38,832 nucleotides of DNA from Winogradskyella sp. (GCA_030149175.1 JASBSA010000086.1:1-38832); one strand, 5' to 3'. Numbered from the stretch's first letter, positions 17,796 to 24,362 are shown. Notes: generated by a model not told the origin, from the letters alone. Translations and numbers: made by a program.

Positions 17796-17875
17796 TCTTA
17801 TCTTCTGTAGTTTTTATTAGACATCGTTATTGACTCAGTCTGTGCGCACTCGTTGCTAACGAGCGCTAGCGAGGG
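17762..17875 (+). repeat. Repeat unit A: gene tail + spacer + REP
   Basis: The first of three related units of about 110-114 bp. It consists of 34 nt of coding tail ending in the TAG at 17795, a spacer containing TTATTGACTCAGTCTGTGCG, then REP R1. It is the copy attached to the intact gene. Its spacer differs from units B and C, while the coding tail is identical. Confidence 0.85.
17844..17875 (+). repeat. REP-like hairpin R1
   Basis: The core CTCGTT-GCT-AACGAG (6-bp stem, 3-nt loop) is followed by the palindrome CGCTAGCG and GAGGG. Six copies of this element surround the RAYT gene. R1 ends exactly where a truncated cassette site (17876 onward) begins. Confidence 0.85.
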
Positions 17876-17906
17876 TAATTGCGGTTATACATTGTTGGCT
17901 GTAGTA
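17875..17906 (-). other. Truncated cassette-boundary (attC-like) site E1
   Basis: 23 nt (17875-17897) are identical to the right arm of the complete site at 20508-20530, including CGGTTATACATTGTTG. The half that should pair with it is absent because REP R1 abuts it. On the minus strand it lies directly after the stop codon of the truncated gene at 17909, the position of such sites after cassette genes. Confidence 0.6.
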
Positions 17907-17908
17907 TT

Positions 17909-18090
17909 TTATATTTCTCCACCTGATGTCGGATTTAAATTAGAAATTATAAAAACCTTATCAAAATTTAAGTCAAAATCGATACTTCCCTTTAATTGCT
18001 CTAATTCAGATTTACTTAATCCATTTCCGATATTGTCAATTAAAGCCAACCACCAAAATTCATATTCAGATTTAAAAGGTTCTATTTTTT
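17909..18090 (-). pseudogene. 3' remnant of an unknown gene, cut by REP R2
   Basis: On the minus strand a frame stays open from 18090 to a TAA at 17909-17911. It encodes about 60 residues with coding-like composition, including SEYEFWWLALIDNIGNGL near its start and a C-terminus NLNPTSGGEI. No start codon is found in the remnant, and the sequence changes abruptly to a REP at 18091, so the 5' part of the gene has been lost. The family is not recognised. Its orientation matches the other cassette genes, and a cassette-type site (E1) follows its stop. Confidence 0.65.
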
Positions 18091-18121
18091 CCCTTGCTAG
18101 CGCTCGTCTGTGACGAGTGCA
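18091..18121 (-). repeat. REP-like hairpin R2 (inverted)
   Basis: On the minus strand it has the core CTCGTC-ACA-GACGAG followed by CGCTAGCAAGGG. The sixth stem pair is C-G where other copies have T-A, a compensatory change that supports the hairpin. It is the only inverted copy and lies upstream of the RAYT gene, so R2 and R3 bracket the gene as inverted repeats. Confidence 0.85.
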
Positions 18122-18137
18122 GATAAAGCAAATAAAT

Positions 18138-18166
18138 AAAAGCTGTGGTATTTAATCGTAGCTTTT
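18138..18166. repeat. Small inverted repeat before the RAYT gene
   Basis: AAAAGCT (18138-18144) and AGCTTTT (18160-18166) form a 7-bp perfect stem across 15 nt, ending 13 nt before the RAYT start. It may be a weak terminator that shields the transposase gene from outside transcription. Confidence 0.3.
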
Positions 18167-18179
18167 GTAGTTTTATAAG

Positions 18180-18737
18180 GTGAGTAGAAAATATAAGTTT
18201 CATAACAAATCTGGTTTATATTTTGTGTCTTTTGCAACTGTATATTGGATAGATGTCTTTACAAGACAGGTCTATTTGGATGTATTAGTAGATAGTATTA
18301 ACTATTGTAGAGCTGAGAAAGGCATGGAATTATACGCTTATTGTTTTATGCCAAGCCATGTGCATTTTATATTCCGATCTTCTAAAGACCAACCTATGGA
18401 ATTACTGAGAGATTTTAAAAAGCATACCTCTAAGAAAGTGATCGAATCGATAGAAAACAATCCTCTTGAGAGCAGAAAGGAATGGTTGCTTTGGATGTTT
18501 AAAAGAGCTGGTAAAAAACAAGGCAACATTTCTAAGTATCAGTTTTGGCAACATCACAACAAACCTGTAGAGCTTTGGAGTGAAAAAGTAATAAAACAAA
18601 AGGTAAACTACATAAATAATAACCCCTTAGAGAGTGGTTTTGTGACTAATGCGGTAGATTGGAAATACTCAAGCGCTAGGAATTTTCAAGACGACCAAAC
18701 TGTTTTAGAAATTGACGACATTGGTTTTATAGGATAA
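18180..18737 (+). CDS. REP-associated tyrosine transposase (RAYT, Y1 family)
   Basis: This 185-aa protein is a single-domain relative of the IS200/IS605 TnpA transposases. The metal-binding HUH motif is H60-V-H62 (MPSHVHFIF). The catalytic Tyr is most likely Y144 in KVNYINNNPLESGFV, and the C-terminal WKYSSARNF is typical of RAYTs. It would nick and join single-stranded DNA at REP hairpins. The start codon is GTG; MSRKYKFHN is the standard RAYT beginning and no ATG is nearby. It is bracketed by REPs R2 (inverted) and R3, with three more REPs downstream, the classical REP/RAYT arrangement. All catalytic residues are present. Confidence 0.92.
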   Translation: MSRKYKFHNKSGLYFVSFATVYWIDVFTRQVYLDVLVDSINYCRAEKGMELYAYCFMPSHVHFIFRSSKDQPMELLRDFKKHTSKKVIESIENNPLESRKEWLLWMFKRAGKKQGNISKYQFWQHHNKPVELWSEKVIKQKVNYINNNPLESGFVTNAVDWKYSSARNFQDDQTVLEIDDIGFIG

Positions 18738-18748
18738 TTTACTTACCT

Positions 18749-18780
18749 GCGTGCACTCGTTACAAACGAGCGCTAGCGAT
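18749..18780 (+). repeat. REP-like hairpin R3
   Basis: The core CTCGTT-ACA-AACGAG followed by CGCTAGCGA lies 11 nt after the RAYT stop. It is the downstream bracket of the RAYT unit. Confidence 0.85.
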
Positions 18781-18789
18781 GAGTAGCTT

Positions 18790-18857
18790 TTATATTTTCG
18801 ATTTTGTTCTCACAAAAGCAGCTGCAATAGCTGATGTTATTACGCCCATAACAATTG
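18790..18857 (-). pseudogene. C-terminal remnant of a gene between REPs R3 and R4
   Basis: On the minus strand an open frame ends at the TAA at 18790-18792. It encodes about 22 residues: a hydrophobic stretch reading AIVMGVITSAIAAAFV, then a basic tail RTKSKI. It resembles the end of a membrane protein. The frame is cut by REP R4, and a full-length gene is absent. A short Met-initiated peptide of 19 residues is an alternative but less likely. Confidence 0.4.
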
Positions 18858-18890
18858 CGTGCACTCGTTACAAACGAGCGCTAGCGAGGG
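18857..18890 (+). repeat. REP-like hairpin R4
   Basis: The core CTCGTT-ACA-AACGAG is followed by CGCTAGCGAGGG. It runs straight into the coding-tail copy of unit B. Confidence 0.85.
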
Positions 18891-19003
18891 TTGTTGTTTT
18901 CTAAGTATAACTCTGAGAAGTAGAGTAAACCTTATTTAATCTTTTAGACATTGTTATTGACTCAGTCTGTGCGCACTCGTTGCAAACGAGCGCTAGCGAG
19001 GGG
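18890..19003 (+). repeat. Repeat unit B: gene tail + spacer + REP R5
   Basis: The first 34 nt are identical to the 3' end of the 141-aa gene (17762-17795). They are followed by a spacer sharing TTATTGACTCAGTCTGTGCG with unit A, then REP R5 (18971-19003). No start codon precedes the tail, so it is not a gene. Confidence 0.85.
18971..19003 (+). repeat. REP-like hairpin R5
   Basis: The core CTCGTT-GCA-AACGAG is followed by CGCTAGCGAGGGG; it forms the end of repeat unit B. Confidence 0.85.
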
Positions 19004-19112
19004 TTGTTGTTTTCTAAGTATAACTCTGAGAAGTAGATTGAATTTTATTTAATCGTTTAGACATTGTTATTGACTCTGTACGCACTCGTTACAAACGAGC
19101 GCTAGCGAGGGG
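19003..19112 (+). repeat. Repeat unit C: gene tail + spacer + REP R6
   Basis: This is the third copy of the identical 34-nt coding tail. Its spacer is closest to unit B (both contain TTATTTAATC and TTTAGACATTGTTATTGACT) but lacks three bases of the CTCAGTCTGT segment. It ends with REP R6, which directly abuts the truncated cassette site E2. Confidence 0.85.
19081..19112 (+). repeat. REP-like hairpin R6
   Basis: The core CTCGTT-ACA-AACGAG is followed by CGCTAGCGAGGGG. It is the last REP and lies 8 nt from the cassette-type site E2. Confidence 0.85.
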
Positions 19113-19119
19113 AGAACAA

Positions 19120-19153
19120 GCAATTACTTATAGCCATTGTTGTAAGCAGTTAT
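19120..19153 (-). other. Truncated cassette-boundary (attC-like) site E2
   Basis: GCAATTACTTATAGCCATT followed by GTTGTAAGCA (19139-19148) parallels the right arm of the complete site at 20508-20536. It sits 5 nt beyond the stop of the 140-aa gene. GTTGTAAGCA is the exact inverse of TGCTTACAAC (20398-20407) at the other end of the same two-gene unit. The second arm is missing next to REP R6. Confidence 0.6.
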
Positions 19154-19576
19154 TTATTGTTTAGACTGCATGATTAAACTTTGTATTGTCGAAATTGTTT
19201 TCTTGTTTCTAAATACTATTTCTAAAACTGTTTCTAACTCTGTTGGATTGTTACATTCAAATTTTCCATCTTCAATAAGAGGTGAGAACACTCTCAATGG
19301 ATAAGGAAGAAGTTCTTCTTGAATAAGTCTTACTAGATCAAAATCATAATTTCCGATAGCAGGTGCTACAATTTTTAATGTATGTAGAATTCCTGGTTTA
19401 GTATCATTACTATTTTGGATAGCAACATTTACTTTTCTTGTATCAATTGATGCTGTTACAACATTTTTTGTCATTTCATTAAGAAACTTTGCTTGTTCTT
19501 GTAAAATTGTAATTGGTAGGATCATATCACTCCCATTAAGCAAATCTTCTGGCCATAAATTTTTTATATCTGACAT
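19154..19576 (-). CDS. Hypothetical protein, 140 aa, partner of the EEP-family gene
   Basis: I do not recognise the family. The protein starts MSDIKNLWPEDLLNGSDMIL, lacks a signal peptide or membrane segment, and is predicted as a mixed alpha/beta protein. Its central strand pattern (KVNVAIQNS ... LHTLKIVAP) leads to C-terminal helices. It follows the EEP-family gene by only 5 nt on the same strand. The pair lies between matched terminal repeats GTTGTAAGCA/TGCTTACAAC, so the two genes appear to travel and work together. Its function might be regulatory or inhibitory to the nuclease-like partner, which is inference only. Confidence 0.65.
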   Translation of the reverse strand: MSDIKNLWPEDLLNGSDMILPITILQEQAKFLNEMTKNVVTASIDTRKVNVAIQNSNDTKPGILHTLKIVAPAIGNYDFDLVRLIQEELLPYPLRVFSPLIEDGKFECNNPTELETVLEIVFRNKKTISTIQSLIMQSKQ

Positions 19577-19581
19577 AGTAT

Positions 19582-20394
19582 TTATCTTTTAATTTTTATT
19601 GATATTGGTAAATGATCTGAAATTGAGTCATCTATAATACTTGAGTTTTTAATTAACTTCACTCCTGAACCTAATTCTGTAATTATTTCTAGTTCACTTT
19701 CTTCAAAATGGTCTAGGAATTCAGGTCGAATAATAACTTGGTCAAAAGTATTCCAAAAATAGTTTATTGGTTTTGATAATGTGTTATAAATAGTGCCATT
19801 TACAGTTCCTTTACCATCGTCACCAAAAAAACTCCACATTGGATTATAAAAAAAAGGATATTCCTTTCCATCTACAGTTCTTTTCTTTTTTAAAGCAACT
19901 TCTTTAGACATGACAGAGTGCAAACCTGTAGTTTGTACCATTCCAAAATCAAAAGGATTCATATTGAAATCACCTATGATTATAGTGTTAATATTTTTGG
20001 TCTTTTTTTCAAAATCATTGATAACAGTATTTAACTCCATTGAATGTGCTGCTTGGTCAGCAAAGTCCCAATTCACTTTAGATTGGAAATGAATACACAT
20101 TAAGTTGAATATTGGATAAGTCGGAATATTTATTGATCTAACCGTATACCTATTATTGCTTGTAATAGGCATAACAAATTTATCATGAAATTTAGAGAAC
20201 ATTTTTATTTTTGAGCAAATTGGATCAATGTTATAAAAATAGCTGACACTCTTATCATTAAGAGCTAAAAGTATGTCTCCAATACTAACATTACATTCAG
20301 CTAAAAAAATAATATCTGGATTAATCTCAGTTGCAATTAATTTAACCTCTTTGTTTGTTAATTCTTTGTTTATGTTCCAAAAGAATATTTTCAT
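19582..20394 (-). CDS. Endonuclease/exonuclease/phosphatase (EEP) family protein
   Basis: This 270-aa cytoplasmic protein has a full set of EEP (DNase I-like) active-site motifs. These are the start FFWNINKE (N7 metal region), E33 in IIFLAEC, G141-D142-F-N144 in IIIGDFNMNP, D218 in TFDQVIIRP, and S259-D260-H261 in ISDHLPISI. The family hydrolyses phosphodiesters in nucleic acids or phosphates in lipids and small molecules; the substrate here is unknown. It is the first gene of a two-gene unit bounded by matched 10-bp inverted repeats, and its ATG lies only 3 nt after the TGCTTACAAC repeat. Low GC and cassette-like borders suggest acquisition by transfer. Confidence 0.82.
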   Translation of the reverse strand: MKIFFWNINKELTNKEVKLIATEINPDIIFLAECNVSIGDILLALNDKSVSYFYNIDPICSKIKMFSKFHDKFVMPITSNNRYTVRSINIPTYPIFNLMCIHFQSKVNWDFADQAAHSMELNTVINDFEKKTKNINTIIIGDFNMNPFDFGMVQTTGLHSVMSKEVALKKKRTVDGKEYPFFYNPMWSFFGDDGKGTVNGTIYNTLSKPINYFWNTFDQVIIRPEFLDHFEESELEIITELGSGVKLIKNSSIIDDSISDHLPISIKIKR

Positions 20395-20397
20395 AAT

Positions 20398-20536
20398 TGC
20401 TTACAACGGTCTCGTATAACCGTCAGTTACGGGTTAATATGCGTTAATTTTCGGTTTATCACTAACGTTAGCAATTCCGAGTGGATTCGGACGTTGTCGA
20501 ATACACCGTAATTGCGGTTATACATTGTTGTAGCAC
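20398..20536 (-). other. Complete attC-like cassette boundary between two transferred units (E3)
   Basis: This 139-nt imperfect palindrome separates the EEP unit from the coiled-coil gene. Arms pair in order: ACAAC (20403-20407) with GTTGT (20527-20531), TATAACCG (20415-20422) with CGGTTATA (20515-20522), and TTACGG (20427-20432) with CCGTAA (20506-20511). Unequal internal bulges (GGTCTCG against CATT, TCAG against TTG) interrupt the stem. The 73-nt loop contains smaller stems such as TCCGA/TCGGA. Core boxes with AAC/GTT ends, asymmetric bulges and a length under 141 nt resemble integron attC sites. The boxes read GTTGTAR rather than the strict GTTRRRY. Confidence 0.55.
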
Positions 20537-20552
20537 GTTATCGAAAATAAGG

Positions 20553-21902
20553 TTATTTTAATTTGTTAATTTGGTTAAGATTTTTTTTGTTTTCAATTAG
20601 TAAAATCTCCAATTTATCATTTTCAGTCTCAATATATTTGAATAGATTTTTAAGTTCATTTTTTGTCTCTGAAAGAACAATTTCAGAGTTGACGCATTTA
20701 TTAAACCAAATATTTTTTTTACTTTCAGCTTCAATTAATTCTGTTGATATTTTATACTTTTTATCTACTCGTTTTTTAATAATGTTTTCAGTTTTTTGTA
20801 AGTAATTCTTTTGATCATTAATTTCAGAATCAATATTTTTCATTTCAAATAAATACGTATTCTTCTTTTTAATATGAGTGCACTTTTCAAATGTATTTTT
20901 ATTTGGACAATAACTATATTCTTTTTTTTGTTTATAAAGTTCATTCAATTTTTTTAATCCATTTTCTTTATACCAATAACTCCTTTTTAATCTCCTATTG
21001 GTTAAATTTAATTCATTTTGTAAATCATCGTATTTCGTTTTATACTTAAAATATGAGCTATATTCTTTTTTCATTTTTTTTTCATGGGATGAAATTTTCA
21101 TATTTAATCCATCAATTTTTGGATTTTCATTATTTTCTTCTATTTTTTCAATCAGAAAAGAATTTTCAAAATTTAATGCATTTATACAAAGCTTTTTTCC
21201 TGCTTCTATTTTATCCACGTGTGCTAATAAATCATTTAATAAATCTATACGTTTTTTTGTGATAATTTTAATTATTAAGCCTATCTGTCTCTCAATATTA
21301 TTCTCAATGTCTAGGCCTGCAAAGCCAAATATTTTGGATATTTCTGTTTTTCCATTACCAGAATAGTTAGATATAATGAAAAAATTTTTTTTCATTATTA
21401 CTAAAGATTTTTTGATTGCTAATAATTGATTTTGGATAGATTCTAAATCTTGTTTTAATAATAAACCATATTCAAGATTTTTAGAGTCATATAAAACTTG
21501 GTTAACTGTTTTATTAATATAATTTCTTCTTATATAGATTTCTTCTGAAAAGAGTTTGTCATTATCAATTTTTATATGTTTATTTTTTGTTCTGTAACTG
21601 TAAACGTCTAAATTATTTACATAATTCTCGACTGTGACAAGGTTTTTCTTAAGGGTGTTTCTAAATGGGATTGTATTTGGCGGTTTTCTAGGTTTTTTAT
21701 TATTAACAATATCGTTTGTAAAGTCGTTAGAGTATTTTAGATAATCATAGTATTCGTTTAGGGTGTTAACTATTTCGCATAAGTTACCTGCGTCTTTCGA
21801 CTTAAACTTCAAGATTTCGCATCCTAATTTTATTTCATCGGTATTTTGTGAATAAAGATTAAAATTTGTTAATAATAATAAATAAAATACTTTATAATTC
21901 AT
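20553..21902 (-). CDS. Secreted coiled-coil protein of unknown function, 449 aa
   Basis: The protein begins with a signal peptide (MNYKVFYLLLLTNFNLYSQ, cleavage probably after Ser18-Gln19). It is otherwise rich in Lys, Asn, Glu and Ile with long predicted coiled coils, notably from about residue 270 to the end. A Cys pair near 340-345 (CPNKNTFEKC) may form a disulfide. No known domain is recognised. It is a single-gene unit bounded by the perfect inverse repeats GTTGTAGCAC (20527-20536) and GTGCTACAAC (21912-21921). Its base composition is markedly AT-richer than recQ next door. It is probably a transferred, periplasmic or surface-exposed protein. Confidence 0.65.
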   Translation of the reverse strand: MNYKVFYLLLLTNFNLYSQNTDEIKLGCEILKFKSKDAGNLCEIVNTLNEYYDYLKYSNDFTNDIVNNKKPRKPPNTIPFRNTLKKNLVTVENYVNNLDVYSYRTKNKHIKIDNDKLFSEEIYIRRNYINKTVNQVLYDSKNLEYGLLLKQDLESIQNQLLAIKKSLVIMKKNFFIISNYSGNGKTEISKIFGFAGLDIENNIERQIGLIIKIITKKRIDLLNDLLAHVDKIEAGKKLCINALNFENSFLIEKIEENNENPKIDGLNMKISSHEKKMKKEYSSYFKYKTKYDDLQNELNLTNRRLKRSYWYKENGLKKLNELYKQKKEYSYCPNKNTFEKCTHIKKKNTYLFEMKNIDSEINDQKNYLQKTENIIKKRVDKKYKISTELIEAESKKNIWFNKCVNSEIVLSETKNELKNLFKYIETENDKLEILLIENKKNLNQINKLK

Positions 21903-21906
21903 TGTG

Positions 21907-21934
21907 TTAATGTGCTACAACTAGTTATATTAGG
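21907..21934 (-). other. Left border of the first cassette unit (E4)
   Basis: GTGCTACAAC (21912-21921) is the exact inverse of the box following the 449-aa gene at its other end. Beyond it (TAGTTATATTAGG) only weak similarity to a site arm remains, and then the recQ downstream region begins. This is where an attI-like or residual attachment sequence would lie if the array were integron-like. Confidence 0.45.
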
Positions 21935-22001
21935 ATAAATATCATTATTATCCCAGCTTATTTTCAGGATAAGAGAAGTTCTTGGTGTTTTTTAAAATGT
22001 T

Positions 22002-24203
22002 TTAATTCGCTACTTCGCTGATAAACTTAATACGATAGAGGCGTAATTCTTCGTCGTCATAGTCGCCATCAAATTCTTCTATAGCATCAGAGATTTTATC
22101 GCTTTCTGAGTCCATAAAATAGTCATGGATTTCTTCTTGCTGGTCTTCGTCTAAGATTTCATCTATCCAATAATTAATATTTAGTTTGGTACCTGAATAG
22201 ACAATAGATTCCATTTCGCCAATAAACTCTGGCATTTCCATACCTTTTGCAGATGCTATATCATCTAAAGGTAATTTTCTATCAACGTTTTGTATTATGT
22301 AAAGTTTTAATGCAGAGTTTGAACCTGTAGACTTAACGATCATGTCATCTGGTCTCATGATATCGTTTTCTTCTACATAATCTGCTATGAGATTTACAAA
22401 ATCCCTACCGTACTTTTTAGCTTTGCTTTCGCCTACACCATGCACATTAGAGAGCTCTTCTATATTGATAGGATACTTTAATGCCATATCTTCTAAGGAA
22501 GGGTCCTGAAAAATAACAAATGGAGGCACACCTAATTTTTTAGCATTACGCTTGCGCAAATCCTTAAGCATGGTCATTAGCTTTTCGTCTGCTACGGCTC
22601 CACCTCCCTTAGCGTTGGTAATGATACTATCACTGGTTTCATCATCGTACACATGGTCTTCTGCCATCATAAACGATTGCGGATTTTTCAAAAAGTCTTT
22701 ACCCGATTCGCTTAAACGCAATACGCCATAAGTCTCAATATCTTTCTTTAATAGTCCTGCCACAATTACTTGGCGTATAAGAGCCATCCAAAAACGGTCT
22801 TCTTTGTCTTTACCAATACCAAAAAACGGTTGTGAATCCGTTTTATGGGAGGAAATTAATGCATTGGATTTACCAATTATTACTTGTACCAAGTCTTTTG
22901 CTTTGTACTTTTCGTTGGTCTTGCTTACGGTATCCAACAATATTTTTACCTCATCTTTAGCCTCTACCTGCTTTTTAGGATTACGAACGTTATCGTCCAT
23001 ATCCCCTCCTTCGCCAGTTTCATTATCAAACTCTTCACCAAAATAATGCAGGATAAATTTTCGTCTAGACATAGATGTCTCGGCAAATGCCACAACTTCT
23101 TGCAACAGGGCATGACCAATCTCTTGCTCAGCCACAGGCTTGCCAGACATAAACTTCTCAAGCTTTTCTATGTCTTTATAGGCATAAAATGCCAAACAGT
23201 GGCCTTCTCCTCCATCACGTCCTGCCCTACCCGTTTCTTGGTAATAGCTTTCTATACTTTTTGGAATATCGTGATGTATTACAAAACGTACATCTGGCTT
23301 GTCAATACCCATACCAAAGGCAATGGTTGCCACAACCACGTCTGTATCTTCCATTAAGAACATATCTTGATGCTTTACTCTGGTTTTAGCATCTAAACCT
23401 GCATGATATGGTACGGCCTTTATGCCATTAACCTGAAGTACTTGAGCCAATTCTTCTACACGCTTTCTGCTTAAGCAGTAAACGATACCAGATTTGCCTT
23501 CGTTTTGCTTAATAAAACGAATGATATCGGCATCTACATTCTTTGTTTTGGGACGTACCTCGTAATATAAGTTTGGCCTATTGAATGATGCTTTAAAAGT
23601 TACAGCATCAGTCATCCCTAGACTTTTTAGGATATCTTCCTGCACTTTTGGTGTAGCTGTTGCTGTAAGTCCAACAATCGGAATATCATCACCAATACGC
23701 TTTATAATATGACGCAGGTTTCTGTACTCTGGTCTAAAATCGTGTCCCCATTCGCTAATACAGTGTGCTTCGTCCACTGCCATGAATGAGATTTTCTGAG
23801 TCTTCAAAAAATCTACGTATTCTTCCTTAGTTAACGATTCTGGTGCTACGTATAATAGCTTTGTAATGCCATTAATAATATCATCTTTTACACGTTTTAC
23901 TTCGGTTTTATTTAATGACGAATTTAAAACGTGTGCGACTCCTTCATTATCGGACACTGCGCGTATGGCATCTACTTGATTTTTCATTAGAGCAATAAGT
24001 GGAGATACCACAATCGCTGTCCCGTCTTTTATTAAAGCTGGTAGCTGATAACAGAGTGATTTTCCACCACCTGTTGGCATAATAACAAAGGTGTTATTAC
24101 CTTCTACTACATTTTTAATAACTTCTTCTTGTAGACCCTTAAACCCAGAAAAACCAAAGTATTTTTTTAGTGAGGAGTGTAAGTCAATTTCTGCAATACT
24201 CAT
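22002..24203 (-). CDS. recQ: ATP-dependent DNA helicase RecQ
   Basis: This 733-aa superfamily 2 helicase unwinds recombination and replication intermediates. Visible motifs are Walker [12 protein letters not shown] (residues 43-53), the DEAH box D144[16 protein letters not shown], [14 protein letters not shown] and the [10 protein letters not shown] motif VI. An RQC winged-helix region (about 410-520) and an HRDC domain (about 540-615) follow, then an extra acidic C-terminal part. The zinc-binding cysteines are missing: S379 precedes RRK where E. coli has Cys380, and the CxxCxxC element is replaced by acidic and Gly residues around 395-402. Otherwise the protein looks intact. It is divergent from the kpsF unit. 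Confidence 0.95.
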   Translation of the reverse strand: MSIAEIDLHSSLKKYFGFSGFKGLQEEVIKNVVEGNNTFVIMPTGGGKSLCYQLPALIKDGTAIVVSPLIALMKNQVDAIRAVSDNEGVAHVLNSSLNKTEVKRVKDDIINGITKLLYVAPESLTKEEYVDFLKTQKISFMAVDEAHCISEWGHDFRPEYRNLRHIIKRIGDDIPIVGLTATATPKVQEDILKSLGMTDAVTFKASFNRPNLYYEVRPKTKNVDADIIRFIKQNEGKSGIVYCLSRKRVEELAQVLQVNGIKAVPYHAGLDAKTRVKHQDMFLMEDTDVVVATIAFGMGIDKPDVRFVIHHDIPKSIESYYQETGRAGRDGGEGHCLAFYAYKDIEKLEKFMSGKPVAEQEIGHALLQEVVAFAETSMSRRKFILHYFGEEFDNETGEGGDMDDNVRNPKKQVEAKDEVKILLDTVSKTNEKYKAKDLVQVIIGKSNALISSHKTDSQPFFGIGKDKEDRFWMALIRQVIVAGLLKKDIETYGVLRLSESGKDFLKNPQSFMMAEDHVYDDETSDSIITNAKGGGAVADEKLMTMLKDLRKRNAKKLGVPPFVIFQDPSLEDMALKYPINIEELSNVHGVGESKAKKYGRDFVNLIADYVEENDIMRPDDMIVKSTGSNSALKLYIIQNVDRKLPLDDIASAKGMEMPEFIGEMESIVYSGTKLNINYWIDEILDEDQQEEIHDYFMDSESDKISDAIEEFDGDYDDEELRLYRIKFISEVAN

Positions 24204-24251
24204 TAATCCCTTTTCGTATTTATTTCTTCTTAAAAATACTAAACTCTATTA

Positions 24252-24259
24252 CAAATTTA
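24252..24259 (-). promoter_or_regulatory. Candidate -7 box for recQ
   Basis: The minus strand reads TAAATTTG (TAnnTTTG) 49 nt before the recQ ATG. No clear -33 TTG is found. Confidence 0.25.
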
Positions 24260-24335
24260 ACATATAGAGCTTAGCTTTGCATCTGTAATTACTTTGTATA
24301 GTACTCAAATTATTTTCATAGTGATTTGGGAATAT

Positions 24336-24362
24336 TTGAATGAAAAAATTCACGTACTTTTG
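24336..24362 (+). promoter_or_regulatory. Candidate promoter for the kpsF-tatC unit
   Basis: TTG (24336-24338) is followed after 16 nt by TACTTTTG (24355-24362). The spacing is a little short. A second -7-like box, TAGCTTTG, lies at 24272-24279. A start of transcription near 24369 would fit the TTG start of kpsF at 24420. Confidence 0.35.

Noticed and set aside
17853-18113. Plus-strand reading frame of 86 codons between REPs R1 and R2
   Set aside because: It begins inside a REP and ends in another. The coding-like signal in this interval is on the minus strand, with a stop codon followed by a cassette site.
17762-19112. The repeated hairpins as a CRISPR array
   Set aside because: The repeats are palindromic REPs at irregular distances, the intervals contain gene tails rather than unique spacers, and no cas genes are present.
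20998-21366. Long plus-strand frame opposite the 449-aa gene
   Set aside because: It is rich in Phe, Ser and Ile as expected from the complement of an AT-rich, Lys/Asn/Glu-rich coding sequence. The minus-strand frame has a signal peptide and coiled coils.
22884-23357. 157-codon plus-strand frame inside recQ
   Set aside because: It lies opposite the conserved helicase core and shows no domain of its own.
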